Origin: Prescottella defluvii
GTDB lineage: Bacteria > Actinomycetota > Actinomycetes > Mycobacteriales > Mycobacteriaceae
NCBI GenBank assembly: GCA_029690005.1
Contig: CP121458.1
Coordinates: forward strand, 2,356,001 to 2,420,000
DNA length: 64,000 nucleotides
Direction of reading: 5' to 3'
Below the pieces are notes generated by a model. The model saw nothing but the letters and a program-made list of their open reading frames with translations. It had not been told where the DNA came from and searched no databases. The translations under genes and the position numbers were made by a program. Below are positions 8,364 through 18,612 of this stretch, piece after piece; position 1 is the first letter of the stretch; each line of letters starts with the position of its first letter.

Positions 8364-9570
8364 CTAGCGGAAAGCGACCACCGCGTCGCCGCGCTGCTCG
8401 AGGACGACGTCGCCGACCACGGACGTCGCGATCGGTGCGACGGCGGTGTCGCGGGTGACGGGGATCCGGCGCTGCTCCGCGCCGGTCGCGGGGTCGACGA
8501 CCGCGATGCCGTCGGGCACCGGCACCAGCAGCGACCCCGCCATGATCGCGCCGGGACCCAGTGCGCCCGACATCGTCCAGCGCGGCGCGAGCTCACTCGT
8601 GGACAGCGCGATCACCTCGCTGCCGGTCCACCACGTGAACACCGACCCGTTGCGGGCCGCGGTCGCGTCGGCGCTGACCGGACCGGCCAGCGGATACGAC
8701 GCCAGCTCGCTGCCCGTGCCGTCGTAGACGGCGATGCGCGGTCCGGACGTCGGGCCGGGCGGCAGATACACCGCCGTGCGGTCCCCGGATGCAGCGATGA
8801 GCCGGGTGCCGGGCGCGCTGGCGGCGCCGATGAGATTGGACCGAACTCCTTCGGCTCCTGATTGTCCTTCGGGACGGCGTCGAGCACGCTGAGGCGGTCG
8901 CCGGCCTCGCCGGGACAGCGCATCAGCGCCGAGACCCGGGTGCCACCAGCCGCGGCGGACGACAACTCGCACCCGCTGCGCGGCTGCGTGCCCGGATTGA
9001 CCGGGGCGTCGACCCGTCCGAATTCGAGGGTGCGCACCAGATCCGAGCGCCACACCTCCATGCGCTCCGAACCACGGGAGACGACGTACGTGCCGTCGTA
9101 CGACAGCGACACGGCGTCGTCGGCGTCGCTCGATCGCTGGGCCCGGCGTTCGCCCGTCGCCCCGTCGAGCTGGGTGACCTGACTGCAGCCGCGCTGGTCG
9201 CGGTAGACGGCGACAACCGTGTTCCACGCGCCGATGGCCCCGCACAGCGGCATGTCCCGCTGGTAGCGCCACAGTTCGGCGCCGGTCGACGGGTCACGGC
9301 CGGTCACGGTGCCGCCGTCGGCCGTCGCGACGGCCCCGCCGGCGACGACGGGGGCGGTCGTGACGGGACTGTCGGCGCGCCAGATCTCGTTCAAGGTCTC
9401 CGGCACCGACAGCGCTGTACTCGCTTCCGGCGCAGGCGTATCCGCGGTCACGGAGGTGGTGCCCGAGCGTCGCTGCGTATCCACATCACGGTCACGGCGA
9501 CCGCGACGACGATCGCGATGATCGCGGCGACCGCGACGTCCAGACGGGTACGACGCTCGGGGGCCAGCAC
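8364..9570 (-). CDS. Membrane-anchored PQQ-like repeat protein (Rv3212 type; two frame breaks)
   Basis: Read across two frame breaks, this is a roughly 400-residue protein with one N-terminal membrane helix (AAIIAIVVAVAVTVMWI) and an extracytoplasmic beta-propeller-like region (DPSTGAELWRYQRD, VVDPATGAEQRRIPV). It matches Rv3212, a conserved protein of unknown function. Breaks lie near 9465-9472, between the helix and SGTTSVTADTP, and near 8835-8890, between PKDNQEPKEFG and NLIGAASAPGTRL. The first is repaired by one added base. The start is proposed as GTG at 9570, 26 bases after the rhlE stop, suggesting one operon with rhlE. Confidence 0.78.
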
Positions 9571-9596
9571 AGGTGGCAGATTACCCGGATCGGGCT

Positions 9597-11296
9597 CTAC
9601 TCGGCTGCGGCCGCGACGCTCACCGGCTCGACGTCCGTCTGACCGGCCGTGCTCGCACCGGAGCGACGACGACGGCGACGGCGACGCGGCGCGCTCGGCT
9701 GGTCGTCGGATACCGGACCTGTGGTGGGCGCGGCGTCCTGCTCGCCCGATGCTACGGCGGTGCCGTCGGTGGCCTTCGTGGCCGCGTCGGCCGACTTGCC
9801 ACCGCGCGTACGGCGACGGACCGATCACGCTTCGGTGCCGACTTCTCGCCGGTCTCCGACGACGCGGCGGCGTCCTTGGCGGGGCGCTCGGCGCGGGGCT
9901 TGCGGATCGTGCCCTTCGCGTCCGTGGGAATGCCGAGATCCTCGTACAGGTGCGGCGAGCTCGAGTACGTCTCGACCGGATCCGCGACACCGAGGTCGAG
10001 AGCCTTGTCGATCAGCTGCCAGCGCGGGACGTCGTCCCAGTCCACCAGCGTGACGGCGGTGCCGGTGCGGCCCGCGCGACCGGTGCGGCCGATGCGGTGC
10101 ACGTAGGTCTTCTCGTCCTCGGGGCACTGGTAGTTGATGACGTGTGTGACGTCGTCGATGTCGATGCCGCGGGCCGCGACGTCGGTCGCGACGAGAACGT
10201 CGACGGTGCCGTTGCGGAAAGCCTTGAGGGCCTTCTCGCGGGCGATCTGGCCGAGGTCACCGTGCACGGCGCCGACCTTGAAGCCGCGCTCGTTCAGATC
10301 GTCGGCGACCTTCTGCGCGGTGCGCTTGGTGCGGGTGAAGATCATCGTCGCGCCGCGGCCGTCGGCCTGCAGGACGCGGGCGACCATCTCGGCCTTGTCC
10401 AGCGCGTGTGCGCGGTAGATGTGCTGAGTGGTGCGCTCGTGGACAGCGGACGAGTCCGGCTCCTCGGCGCGGATGTGCGTCGGCTGCGTCAGGAACGTGC
10501 GGGCCAGCGTGATGATCGGGCCCGGCATCGTGGCCGAGAACAGCATCGTCTGTCGGCTGTCCGGGACCATGCCGAGGATGCGCTCGATGTCGGGCAGGAA
10601 GCCCAGGTCGAGCATCTCGTCGGCCTCGTCGAGAACCAGCACGCCGACCTTGCCAAGAATCAGGTGCCCCTGGTTGGCGAGGTCCAGCAGACGTCCGGGG
10701 GTGCCGACGATGACGTCGACGCCCTTGCGCAGCGCGTCGATCTGCTGCTCGTAGGGGCGGCCGCCGTAGATGGACAGCACCTCGAGCTTCTTCTTGCCGG
10801 ACTTCAGGTACTTCGACGCGTTCTCCAGGTCCTGGGTGACCTGGATGCACAGCTCACGCGTCGGCACGATCACGAGCGCACGCGGAGTGCCGTCGAGGGG
10901 AGTGGTGCCGGAGTCGGCGGTGGACACGCGGTGGAGCAGCGGAATGCCGAAACCGAAGGTCTTGCCCATGCCGGTGCGGGCCTGACCGATCAGGTCGTCG
11001 CCGGCGAGTGCCAGCGGGAGCGTCAGCTCCTGGATGGCGAAGGTGCGCTCGATGCCGATCTCACCGAGTGCCTTGACGATCTCGTCGCGAACACCGAGTT
11101 CGGCGAACGTGGGGGCGGTGTGCGTCTCGTCCAACTCGGCGGAGAGCGTGGTCTCCGTTACCGCGTGGTTGCTGTCTTCGTGGTCGATCGTGATCTTGCT
11201 CAGGGAACTGGCCTTCCTCGTATCGGCACGCACGCACGAGGTAAGGGGCCAGGCCGTAAGTCGGCCGATGTCGATGCCCTCTTCCGTCGGTGCCAC
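9597..11296 (-). CDS. rhlE: DEAD-box RNA helicase RhlE (3' frame break)
   Basis: This is an ATP-dependent RNA helicase. All the DEAD-box motifs are visible in order: Q motif around FAELGV...TFAIQ, motif I ARTGMGKT, PTRELCIQV, TPGRLL, the DEAD box VLDEADEML, SATMPG, then in domain 2 IFTRTKR, VATDVAARGIDID and HRIGRTGRAGR. A basic, disordered tail follows. The frame breaks near 9820: adding one C restores RSRRRTRGGKSADAATK and runs to TAG at 9597, ending VSVAAAAE. The N-terminal start is uncertain: the GTG at 11296 is the upstream limit, while homology clearly begins at about TAPTFAELGV. It probably helps cold-shock RNA unwinding or RNA decay. Confidence 0.9.
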
Positions 11297-11611
11297 CGGG
11301 CCTCCTCGGCCACAGCATCAGCGCGAAAACCGGTGTCGGTCTCGGCGAGCTACGGTGGGCGCCGTCGATCAGGTGCGCGCACATTATCTTCGGGATTCCG
11401 TGTCGGGTCCGCGTCCGAATCGCTCGAATCGCGTTCGAATTCCAGTTCGGTGCGTCCGTTCCGAAATCGTCAACCGTGAATGAAACTACGGTCTCCCGCC
11501 GCAATTGTAGCGGTCGAACGGTTCCAACCTCGCACACCCATGGCGCAGATCACGATTCTGGCCGTGTCCGGTCGATCGCGACCGGCCGGTCGCGGATTAG
11601 GCTGTGGCTTC
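11297..11611. other. 315-base divergent intergenic region, no gene seen
   Basis: This stretch separates rhlE from the ferritin-like gene and should carry promoters in both directions. On the plus strand a TAGGCT hexamer at 11598-11603 ends eight bases before the ATG at 11612. I see no convincing small gene or strong hairpin here. Confidence 0.5.
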
Positions 11612-12292
11612 ATGGGAGCCGATTCGCCAACGTCGTCCGTGCCGACCATCGCCGCCGATCACCCCGGTGTGGCAGAACTGTTCGCGGTGCTCGCCTACGG
11701 TGAGATCTCCGCGTTCTACCGGTTGGCGGAGGACGCCCAGATGGCGCCCACGCTGCAGGGACGCGTCGCGTTCGCCAGCATGGCCGCGGCCGAGATGTCG
11801 CACTTCGAAACGCTGCAGAAGGCGCTGACCGATCGCGGCGTGGAGATCTACTCCGCGATGGATCCGTTCGTGCGCGCCCTCGACGCCTACCACGCGTCCA
11901 CCGACCCGTCGACGTGGCTCGAGTCCCTCGTGAAGGCTTACGTCGGTGACGGCATCGCCGCCGACTTCTACCGCGAGATCGCCCACTCCCTGGATCCCGC
12001 GGTCGGTGGAATCGTCCGCGAGGTGCTCGCCGAGGTCGGCCACTCCGAGTTCGTCGTCAAGGAAGTGCGTGCCGCGGTGACCGCGAGCAAGCAGGACAAG
12101 GACCGGCTGATGCTGTGGGGACGTCGACTGCTCGGCGAGGCCATCACGCAGGCCCAGTTCGTGCTGGCGCAGCGCGAGGAACTCACCGACCTGGTGATGA
12201 ACGCGACCGGCAGCCTCAACGGCGTCGCCGCACTCTTCGACAACATGCAGGCCAAGCACGCCGAGCGCATGGCGGTGCTCGGTCTGGTCTGA
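11612..12292 (+). CDS. Ferritin-like/MiaE-like di-iron fold protein (Rv3210c type)
   Basis: This is a 226-residue, mostly helical protein with a ferritin-like fold. Possible di-iron ligands appear as GEISAFYRLAEDA, AAAEMSHFETL and AEVGHSEFVV, the E and ExxH pairs expected of this fold. It matches Rv3210c, whose substrate is unknown; the family is annotated as tRNA hydroxylase (MiaE)-like by fold only. The start ATG at 11612 follows a TAGGCT at 11598-11603, suggesting a leaderless transcript; the longer frame from 11480 has no support. Confidence 0.82.
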   Translation: MGADSPTSSVPTIAADHPGVAELFAVLAYGEISAFYRLAEDAQMAPTLQGRVAFASMAAAEMSHFETLQKALTDRGVEIYSAMDPFVRALDAYHASTDPSTWLESLVKAYVGDGIAADFYREIAHSLDPAVGGIVREVLAEVGHSEFVVKEVRAAVTASKQDKDRLMLWGRRLLGEAITQAQFVLAQREELTDLVMNATGSLNGVAALFDNMQAKHAERMAVLGLV

Positions 12293-12405
12293 CCCCAGGT
12301 CGCGCTGTTCGCTCTCAGCACAGCGGTCGGACGGGCTGACGGGCCGGATGCTGCATTAACCTGGCCGGGACAGCTGAAAGCGCTCGGAGAGTTCGGAGGT
12401 TGGCC

Positions 12406-12633
12406 GTGGAGGTCAAGATCGGTGTTACTGACAGCCCGCGTGAGCTCGTCGTCAACAGCCCGCAGTCGCCCGACGAGGTCGAGGCGCTCGTGACGAACGC
12501 GCTCAGCGGCAAGGCGGACGGTGTTCTCTCGCTCGTCGATGAGAAGGGACGCAAGTTCCTCGTCCAGGCGAGCCGGATCACCTACGTGGAGCTCGGCCCG
12601 TCGGACAGCCGCAAGGTCGGTTTCACGAGCTAG
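12406..12633 (+). CDS. DUF3107 small protein (TB9.4 / Rv3208A type)
   Basis: This 75-residue protein matches mycobacterial TB9.4: it starts VEVKIGVTDSPRELVVNS and contains RKFLVQASRITYVELG. Its function is unknown. The start is GTG at 12406, because the ribosome-binding site CGGAGG at 12394-12399 is six bases upstream of it; a TTG at 12400 would directly abut that site. It is convergent with the TetR gene, and a long hairpin lies between them. Confidence 0.85.
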   Translation: MEVKIGVTDSPRELVVNSPQSPDEVEALVTNALSGKADGVLSLVDEKGRKFLVQASRITYVELGPSDSRKVGFTS

Positions 12634-12645
12634 AGCCGAGACGTC

Positions 12646-12690
12646 GAAAGGGCGCGCAGTCCGGGGTTCCCCTGGACCGCGCGCCCTTTC
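12646..12690. terminator. Hairpin terminator between DUF3107 and TetR genes
   Basis: The outer stem GAAAGGGCGCGC (12646-12657) pairs exactly with 12679-12690, and the inner bases also pair with small bulges around a TT loop. It sits between convergent genes and probably terminates both. Confidence 0.8.
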
Positions 12691-12723
12691 TCGTGCTCTC
12701 GGAAGGGTCGGGCGTTCGGCCGA

Positions 12724-13473
<750 letters not shown>

Positions 13474-13681
13474 TCATTTGCACGATACCCGGGCGGTTCT
13501 GGGCCGTATTCGTTGAACTGGCCGGTCCAGTCGAGGACATGTCCGCTGGACATGCGGCTGGACACGTCGCTGATACCGAGTATTCCAGCATCCCATCCCG
13601 AGCACCCGTGCGCGACGTCGAGCGGGGCACATTTCCGGCGTGCCGGGTGAAGGCCGAACCGGACTGTGAGATTCTGGCGGG

Positions 13682-14767
13682 GTGACTGACCGAGGAGGAC
13701 CGCGCCTGGGGGGCACAGTTCCCGAGATGTCCGACGACGATCCGTACGACGCACGCAACGGCGGCTTCGATCCGGGTCGGGTACCCGATCCGCACGAGCC
13801 GCTGCGGGCGTCGTGGGATCCCACACGTCGGAACACCGGTCGTCCTCGCGTACCGCGTCCCGACCGGGGCGCGAAGAAGCAGAGCCGCGTCGGCAAGTTC
13901 GTCTCGATGTACGGCTGGCGTGCCTACGCGATCCCGGTGCTGCTGATCGTGACGGTGCTGGTGCTCGTGGACGCGTTCCGCGGCATCGGCGACACCGAAT
14001 CCGCGGCTCCGAAGGATCCGGGCTTCGGTGAACTCAGCCACTCCGACGGCACGGACGTCATCGGTGTCCCGCCGGTGGCCGACGGAAACTTCGCCAACTC
14101 CATCCCCTCGGGCGTGCTTCCGGACGGTGGGCCGTTCACCGAGAAGGGCGCCGGCACGTGGCACGTGGTTCCGGGCACGACCGGTCAGGTCGGTCAGGGC
14201 ACCGACGGCGTGCTCACCTACACCATCGAGGTGGAGGACGGTGTCGACACCGCCGGGTTCGGTGGCGACGAGTCGTTCGGCCGGATGGTCGATCAGACCC
14301 TCGCCAATCCGAAGGGATGGACGAAGGACCCCCGGTTCGCGTTCCGTCGGATCGACCAGAGCGATCCCGCCCTGGCGAACGGCGGCAACCCCAACTTCCG
14401 GATCTCCCTGACGTCGCAGATGACGATCAGGGAGGCGTGCGGCTACGACATCCAGCTCGAGGTGTCCTGCTACAACCCCGGCATCGGCCGCGTCGTGCTG
14501 AACGAGCCGCGCTGGGTGCGCGGTGCGATCTCCTACCAGGGCGACATCGGCTCCTATCGCCAGTACCAGATCAACCACGAGGTCGGTCACGCGATCGGCT
14601 ACCAGGCGCACCAGCCCTGTGAGAGCGACGGCGGTCTGGCGCCGGTGATGATGCAGCAGACCTTCGGAACCGCGAACAACGACATCGCCAAGCTCGACCC
14701 GGAGGGCGTGGTCCCGATGGACGGCAAGGTGTGCCGGTTCAATCCGTGGCCGTACCCGCGCGGCTGA
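13682..14767 (+). CDS. DUF3152 membrane-anchored zinc-peptidase-like protein (Rv3207c type)
   Basis: This 361-residue protein has a Pro/Arg-rich cytosolic N terminus, one membrane helix near residues 80-98 (AIPVLLIVTVLVLVDAF), and an extracytoplasmic domain. That domain carries the zinc-peptidase motif HEVGH at 299-303, followed by GYQAHQPC, so a metzincin-like HExxHxxGxxH variant is plausible. Paired cysteines (ACGYDIQ, SCYNPG) suggest disulphides. The start is GTG at 13682; an internal ATG at 13727 is the alternative. It matches Rv3207c. Protease activity is an inference from the motif. Confidence 0.85.
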   Translation: MTDRGGPRLGGTVPEMSDDDPYDARNGGFDPGRVPDPHEPLRASWDPTRRNTGRPRVPRPDRGAKKQSRVGKFVSMYGWRAYAIPVLLIVTVLVLVDAFRGIGDTESAAPKDPGFGELSHSDGTDVIGVPPVADGNFANSIPSGVLPDGGPFTEKGAGTWHVVPGTTGQVGQGTDGVLTYTIEVEDGVDTAGFGGDESFGRMVDQTLANPKGWTKDPRFAFRRIDQSDPALANGGNPNFRISLTSQMTIREACGYDIQLEVSCYNPGIGRVVLNEPRWVRGAISYQGDIGSYRQYQINHEVGHAIGYQAHQPCESDGGLAPVMMQQTFGTANNDIAKLDPEGVVPMDGKVCRFNPWPYPRG

Positions 14768-14780
14768 GAAGGGGCAGACC

Positions 14781-15541
14781 GTGACCGCCGCGAGCCCCGC
14801 CGTCGCCCACATCGGTGACGGTGCCTGCTCCGGCTTCCTGTTCGACATGGACGGTGTCGTCACCGACACGGCGCGCGTTCACGAGCGCGCGTGGACGCGG
14901 CTGTTCGACGGCTTCCTCGCCGAGCGCGGCAAGGGCGAGGCGCCGTTCTCGTCCGACGACTACCTGCAGTACGTCGACGGCCGTCCGCGCGTCGACGGGG
15001 TGGCGTCGTTCCTGGCGTCCCGCTCGATCGAGATTCCGCACGGTGATCCGTCGGATCCGCCGACGGTGCATACCGTGTGCGGGCTCGCGGCCCGCAAGGA
15101 CGCGATGTTCCTCCACGAACTCGACGAGCACGGCGTCGAGGCGTTCCCGGGCACCGTGACGCTGATCCGTCGGTTGCGGGCCCAGCACATCTCCGTCGCG
15201 CTGGTGACCGCGAGTCGCAACGCGGTGCGGGTGCTCGACGCGGCCGGGCTCACCGACCTGTTCGACGCCCGGGTGGACGGCATGGACGTGGACCGGTTGT
15301 CGCTCGCCGGCAAGCCCGAGCCGGACACCTACGTGGAGGGCGCGCGTCGGCTGGGTCTGCCGGCGTCGGCGTGCGTCGTGCTCGAGGACGCGATTGCGGG
15401 CGTCGAGGCCGGTCGTCGCGGGGCGTTCGGGGTGGTCGTGGGTGTCGACCGGGCCGATCACGCGGATGCGCTGCGGGAGGCGGGGCCGACGTCGTGGTGT
15501 CGGACCTGAGCGATCTCGAGGTGCGATTCGGGACGGCATAG
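14781..15541 (+). CDS. HAD-superfamily phosphatase, beta-phosphoglucomutase-like (3' frame break)
   Basis: This is a HAD hydrolase of the beta-phosphoglucomutase subgroup. The nucleophile motif FDMDGVVTD has Asp22 and Asp24; motif II is ALVTASRN, and motif III-IV is AGKPEPDTYVEGA with VVLEDAIAGVEAG. It closely resembles mycobacterial Rv3400, annotated as a sugar-phosphate mutase or phosphatase. The frame breaks near 15481-15485: adding one G restores GADVVVSDLSDLEVRFGTA and TAG at 15539-15541. The ending GADVVV matches the family. It begins 13 bases after the DUF3152 gene, so they are probably co-transcribed. Confidence 0.88.
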
Positions 15542-15581
15542 GCTGGACGCGAGCGTTGACCGGTCGATGTCAGGAGCGTGT

Positions 15582-16759
15582 GTGTCCGCGAAGAGTCCGC
15601 TTCCGCCGTTGGTGGAGCCGGCGGCAGAACTGAGCCGTGACGAGGTGGCGCGCTACAGCCGCCACCTGATCATCCCCGACGTCGGGACGGTCGGGCAGCG
15701 GCGGTTGAAGAACTCCCGCGTCCTGGTGATCGGTGCCGGCGGGCTGGGCTCGCCGACGCTGATGTACCTGGCCGCCGCCGGAGTCGGCATGATCGGCATC
15801 GTCGACTTCGACGTGGTCGACGAGTCGAACCTGCAGCGTCAGGTGATCCACGGCACGGCCGACGTCGGGCGGTCCAAGGCGCAGAGCGCGCGCGAGTCCG
15901 TCCGGGAGATCAACCCGCACGTCGAGGTGCGGCTGCACGAGTTCCGGCTCGACGCGTCGAACGCCGTCGAGTTGTTCGAGCAGTACGACCTGATCCTCGA
16001 CGGTGCCGACAACTTCGCCACCCGCTACCTGGTGAACGACGCCGCCGTGCTGGCGCACCGGCCGTACGTGTGGGGGTCGATCTACCGGTTCCAGGGCCAA
16101 GTGTCGCTGTTCTGGGAGGACGCGCCCGACGGTCGGGGCATCACGTTGCGCGACCTGTACCCGGAGGCGCCGCCGCCCGGCACCGTGCCGTCGTGCGCGG
16201 AGGGCGGCGTCCTCGGCGTGCTGTGCGCGTCGGTCGGCTCGATCATGGCGACCGAGGCGATCAAGCTGATCACCGGCATCGGGGACTCGCTGCTGGGTCG
16301 GCTGATGATCTACGACGCACTCGCGATGAACTACCGGACGGTGACGCTCAGCCGCGACCCCGACCGCGTACCGATCACCGAACTGGTCGACTACGACGCG
16401 TTCTGCGGCGTGGAACCGGTCGCCGACACGGATCGGGACTCGACGATCACGCCGCTCGAGCTGCGCGAGCTGATCGACGCGGGCGCCGACATCGCGATCG
16501 TCGACGTCCGGGAGCCGGTGGAGTGGGACATCGTGCACCTGCCCGGCGCCACGCTGATCCCGAAGGGACGGATCCTGTCGGGGGAGGCGCTGGCGGAGCT
16601 GCCCAGGACAAGCGCATCGTGCTGCACTGCAAGACGGGCATCCGCTCGGCGGAGGCGCTGGCCGCCGTCCGCCGGGCCGGGTTCGCCGACGCGGTGCATC
16701 TGCAGGGCGGCGTGATCGCGTGGGCGCACCAGGTCGATCCCTCGCTGCCCGTCTACTGA
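15582..16759 (+). CDS. moeZ: MoeZ: MoeB-type adenylyltransferase with C-terminal rhodanese (3' frame break)
   Basis: This enzyme adenylates and then thiolates small sulfur-carrier proteins for molybdopterin, thiamine and cysteine synthesis. The E1-like domain has the nucleotide loop GAGGLGS at 51-57, the ATP-contact residues in DESNLQRQVIHG and the conserved cysteine in TVPSCAEGGVLG. The rhodanese domain has the active-site loop CKTGIRSAEA. The frame breaks near 16600: adding a C to CCC gives LPQDKRIVLHCKTG and a TGA at 16757-16759. The GTG start at 15582 has AGGAG at 15572-15576; the ATG at 15567 lies before that site. It matches Rv3206c. Confidence 0.93.
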
Positions 16760-16817
16760 GCGTGCCCTACGGAGCGCCTCGCCGATCTCGAGGTGGGGCG
16801 GCGGTAGCCTGACGCTC

Positions 16818-17672
16818 GTGAGCTCTGCGCAACCGCCCCAACACGTGTGTTCGACCTTCGGCCTCCGTGAGATCGAACCGGTGGCGCTGGGGTCGGACTG
16901 GGAGGGTGGCTGGCGTCTCGGCGACGTCGTGCTGTCCCCGGTCGCGGATCATGCCCGCGCCGCCTGGTCCGCGAAGGTGCGCGAGACACTCGCCGTGGAC
17001 GCGGTCCGCCTGGCCCGCCCGGTGCGCGCCACCGACGGCCGCTACGTCGTCTCCGGCTGGCGGGCCGACACGTTCCTCGTCGGCACCCCCGAACCGCGCC
17101 ACGACGAGGTGGTGTCGCTGTCGCTGCGCCTGCATGCCGCGACCGCGCAGCTCGAGCGGCCCCGGTTCCTGGCGCAGCCGCCCGTCGCGCCGTGGGCCGA
17201 CGTCGACGTCTTCGTCGCCGCCGACCGGGCGGCCTGGGAGACGGTTCCGCTGCGGACGGCGCGCGCGGCCGGCGCTCTCGAGGACCTGTCCGACGACGGC
17301 GCGCGGAGCGTCGAACTCATCGGCCAGCTCGCGACGCTGCGCAAGCCGGTGCGCTCACCCGATCAGCTGGTCCACGGCGACCTGTTCGGCACGGTCCTGT
17401 TCTCGGGCAGCACCGCACCCGGCGTCACCGACATCACGCCGTACTGGCGCCCCGCGGCGTGGGCGGCCGGTGTGGGCGTCGTCGATGCGCTGTCGTGGGG
17501 CGGCGCCGACGAGGGTCTGATCGGACGCTGGGAGGATCTGCCCGAGTGGCCGCAGATGCTCCTGCGTGCCCTGCTGTTCCGGCTCGCGGTCCACGCGCTG
17601 CACCCGCGGTCCACGCCCGAGGCACTGCCCGGACTGGTCCGGACCTCCGAACTGGTGCGATTGATTCTCTAG
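16818..17672 (+). CDS. TIGR02569-family kinase-fold protein (Rv3205c type)
   Basis: This 284-residue actinobacterial protein of unknown function matches Rv3205c. It has a phosphotransferase-like core: LVHGDLFGTVLF resembles the catalytic HGD loop of aminoglycoside phosphotransferases, and TDITPYWRPAAWAAGVGVVDAL resembles the metal-binding Asp and following helix. The substrate is unknown. The GTG start at 16818 is preceded by TAGCCT at 16805-16810, giving a seven-base gap, so the mRNA is probably leaderless. Confidence 0.8.
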   Translation: MSSAQPPQHVCSTFGLREIEPVALGSDWEGGWRLGDVVLSPVADHARAAWSAKVRETLAVDAVRLARPVRATDGRYVVSGWRADTFLVGTPEPRHDEVVSLSLRLHAATAQLERPRFLAQPPVAPWADVDVFVAADRAAWETVPLRTARAAGALEDLSDDGARSVELIGQLATLRKPVRSPDQLVHGDLFGTVLFSGSTAPGVTDITPYWRPAAWAAGVGVVDALSWGGADEGLIGRWEDLPEWPQMLLRALLFRLAVHALHPRSTPEALPGLVRTSELVRLIL

Positions 17673-17696
17673 CCCGCGACGCAATTGGTCGTACTG

Positions 17697-17756
17697 AGCG
17701 CCCATTCCTCGCACGATCGGGCGGAAATCCGCGTGAAGTCGCGAGGAATGGGCGCT
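17697..17756. terminator. Long inverted repeat between convergent genes
   Basis: A perfect 16-base inverted repeat pairs 17697-17712 with 17741-17756. A smaller hairpin GCGGA-AA-TCCGC (17721-17732) sits in the loop. It lies between the Rv3205c-type gene and the convergent GntR gene, so termination is the likely role. Confidence 0.7.
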
Positions 17757-17771
17757 GAGGCTTGATCTGAC

Positions 17772-18464
17772 CTATTCGTAGCCGGCGAGTAGCTCATTGA
17801 AGAAGCACCGTGCGGCGCCGAGGGCGCGGTCGCTGTCGCCGTCGATGATGGCCTGCACGAGGGCGCGATGCTCGTCGTGGAATCCGGCGCCCGTGGCGGA
17901 GGCGTGCTTGAAGACGGTCGCCTCGATCGCGGGGAGCAGGGAGTCGTAGAACTCCAGGTACACCTGGTTGTGGCTGGCGGCGACGATGCCGCGGTGCAGG
18001 GCGATGTCGGCGGCGATCGCGTCGCGCAGGTCCACGGTTTCCCATGCCGTGAATCGCGCCTCCAGCAGGGCGGTCAGCTCGCGGATGTCGTCGGCGTCGC
18101 GTCGCTGCGCGGCCAGTCCTGCTGCGGTGACGTCGAGCGACTGTCGCAACTCGAGGACGTCGCGTTCGTGCGCGCCGGCGAAGTACTTGCCGAGGGTGCC
18201 GCTCACCTCAGAGTCCGCGAGCACGAATGTCCCGGACCCCTGGCGCCGTTCGAGCAGCCCCGAGTGGACCAGCGCCTGCACCGCCTCACGGACGGTGTTG
18301 CGTCCGGTGCCGGTGAGTTCGGCCAGTTCGGGTTCGGTGGGTATCCGGGAACCGACCGGCCAACGTCCGGATCGGATCTCGTCGCGGAGCTGATCGGTGA
18401 CCTGGGCGATCAGGGTGCTACGGCGTACGGGTTGCACGGTGCTCCTGGAAGTAGGGGTTGCCAT
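17772..18464 (-). CDS. GntR/FCD-family transcription regulator
   Basis: This is a 230-residue regulator with an N-terminal winged helix (PVGSRIPTEPELAELTGTGRNTVREAVQALVHSGLLERRQGSGTF split across residues 37-81) and a C-terminal FCD ligand domain. Metal-binding histidines of FCD proteins fit LHRGIVAASHN and FHDEHRALVQA. It is transcribed divergently from an MFS transporter gene, and repeats in the transporter promoter are candidate operators. It therefore probably represses that transporter until a small organic acid or similar ligand binds. Confidence 0.9.
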   Translation of the reverse strand: MATPTSRSTVQPVRRSTLIAQVTDQLRDEIRSGRWPVGSRIPTEPELAELTGTGRNTVREAVQALVHSGLLERRQGSGTFVLADSEVSGTLGKYFAGAHERDVLELRQSLDVTAAGLAAQRRDADDIRELTALLEARFTAWETVDLRDAIAADIALHRGIVAASHNQVYLEFYDSLLPAIEATVFKHASATGAGFHDEHRALVQAIIDGDSDRALGAARCFFNELLAGYE

Positions 18465-18499
18465 GGATAAGGCCTGCTGTGGCCTCGAACATTAATGCT

Positions 18500-18528
18500 T
18501 TGCCCCTGTCATCCTGTCATCCTATGAT
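18500..18528 (+). promoter_or_regulatory. Promoter with operator-like repeats for the MFS transporter
   Basis: TTGCCC (18500-18505) and TATGAT (18523-18528) are separated by exactly 17 bases. The spacer holds two direct copies of TGTCATCC (18507-18514 and 18515-18522). The palindrome TCAT-CCT-ATGA (18517-18527) overlaps the -10 element. It is a good candidate for binding by the divergent GntR regulator. Confidence 0.55.
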
Positions 18529-18612
18529 TTGTCGGTCGAGCGTGCACCCGACCCGGCGCAGCACTCACGACATCACATCTTTCGAGGCATTTCGCAGGGA
18601 ACGAGGCAGTAC

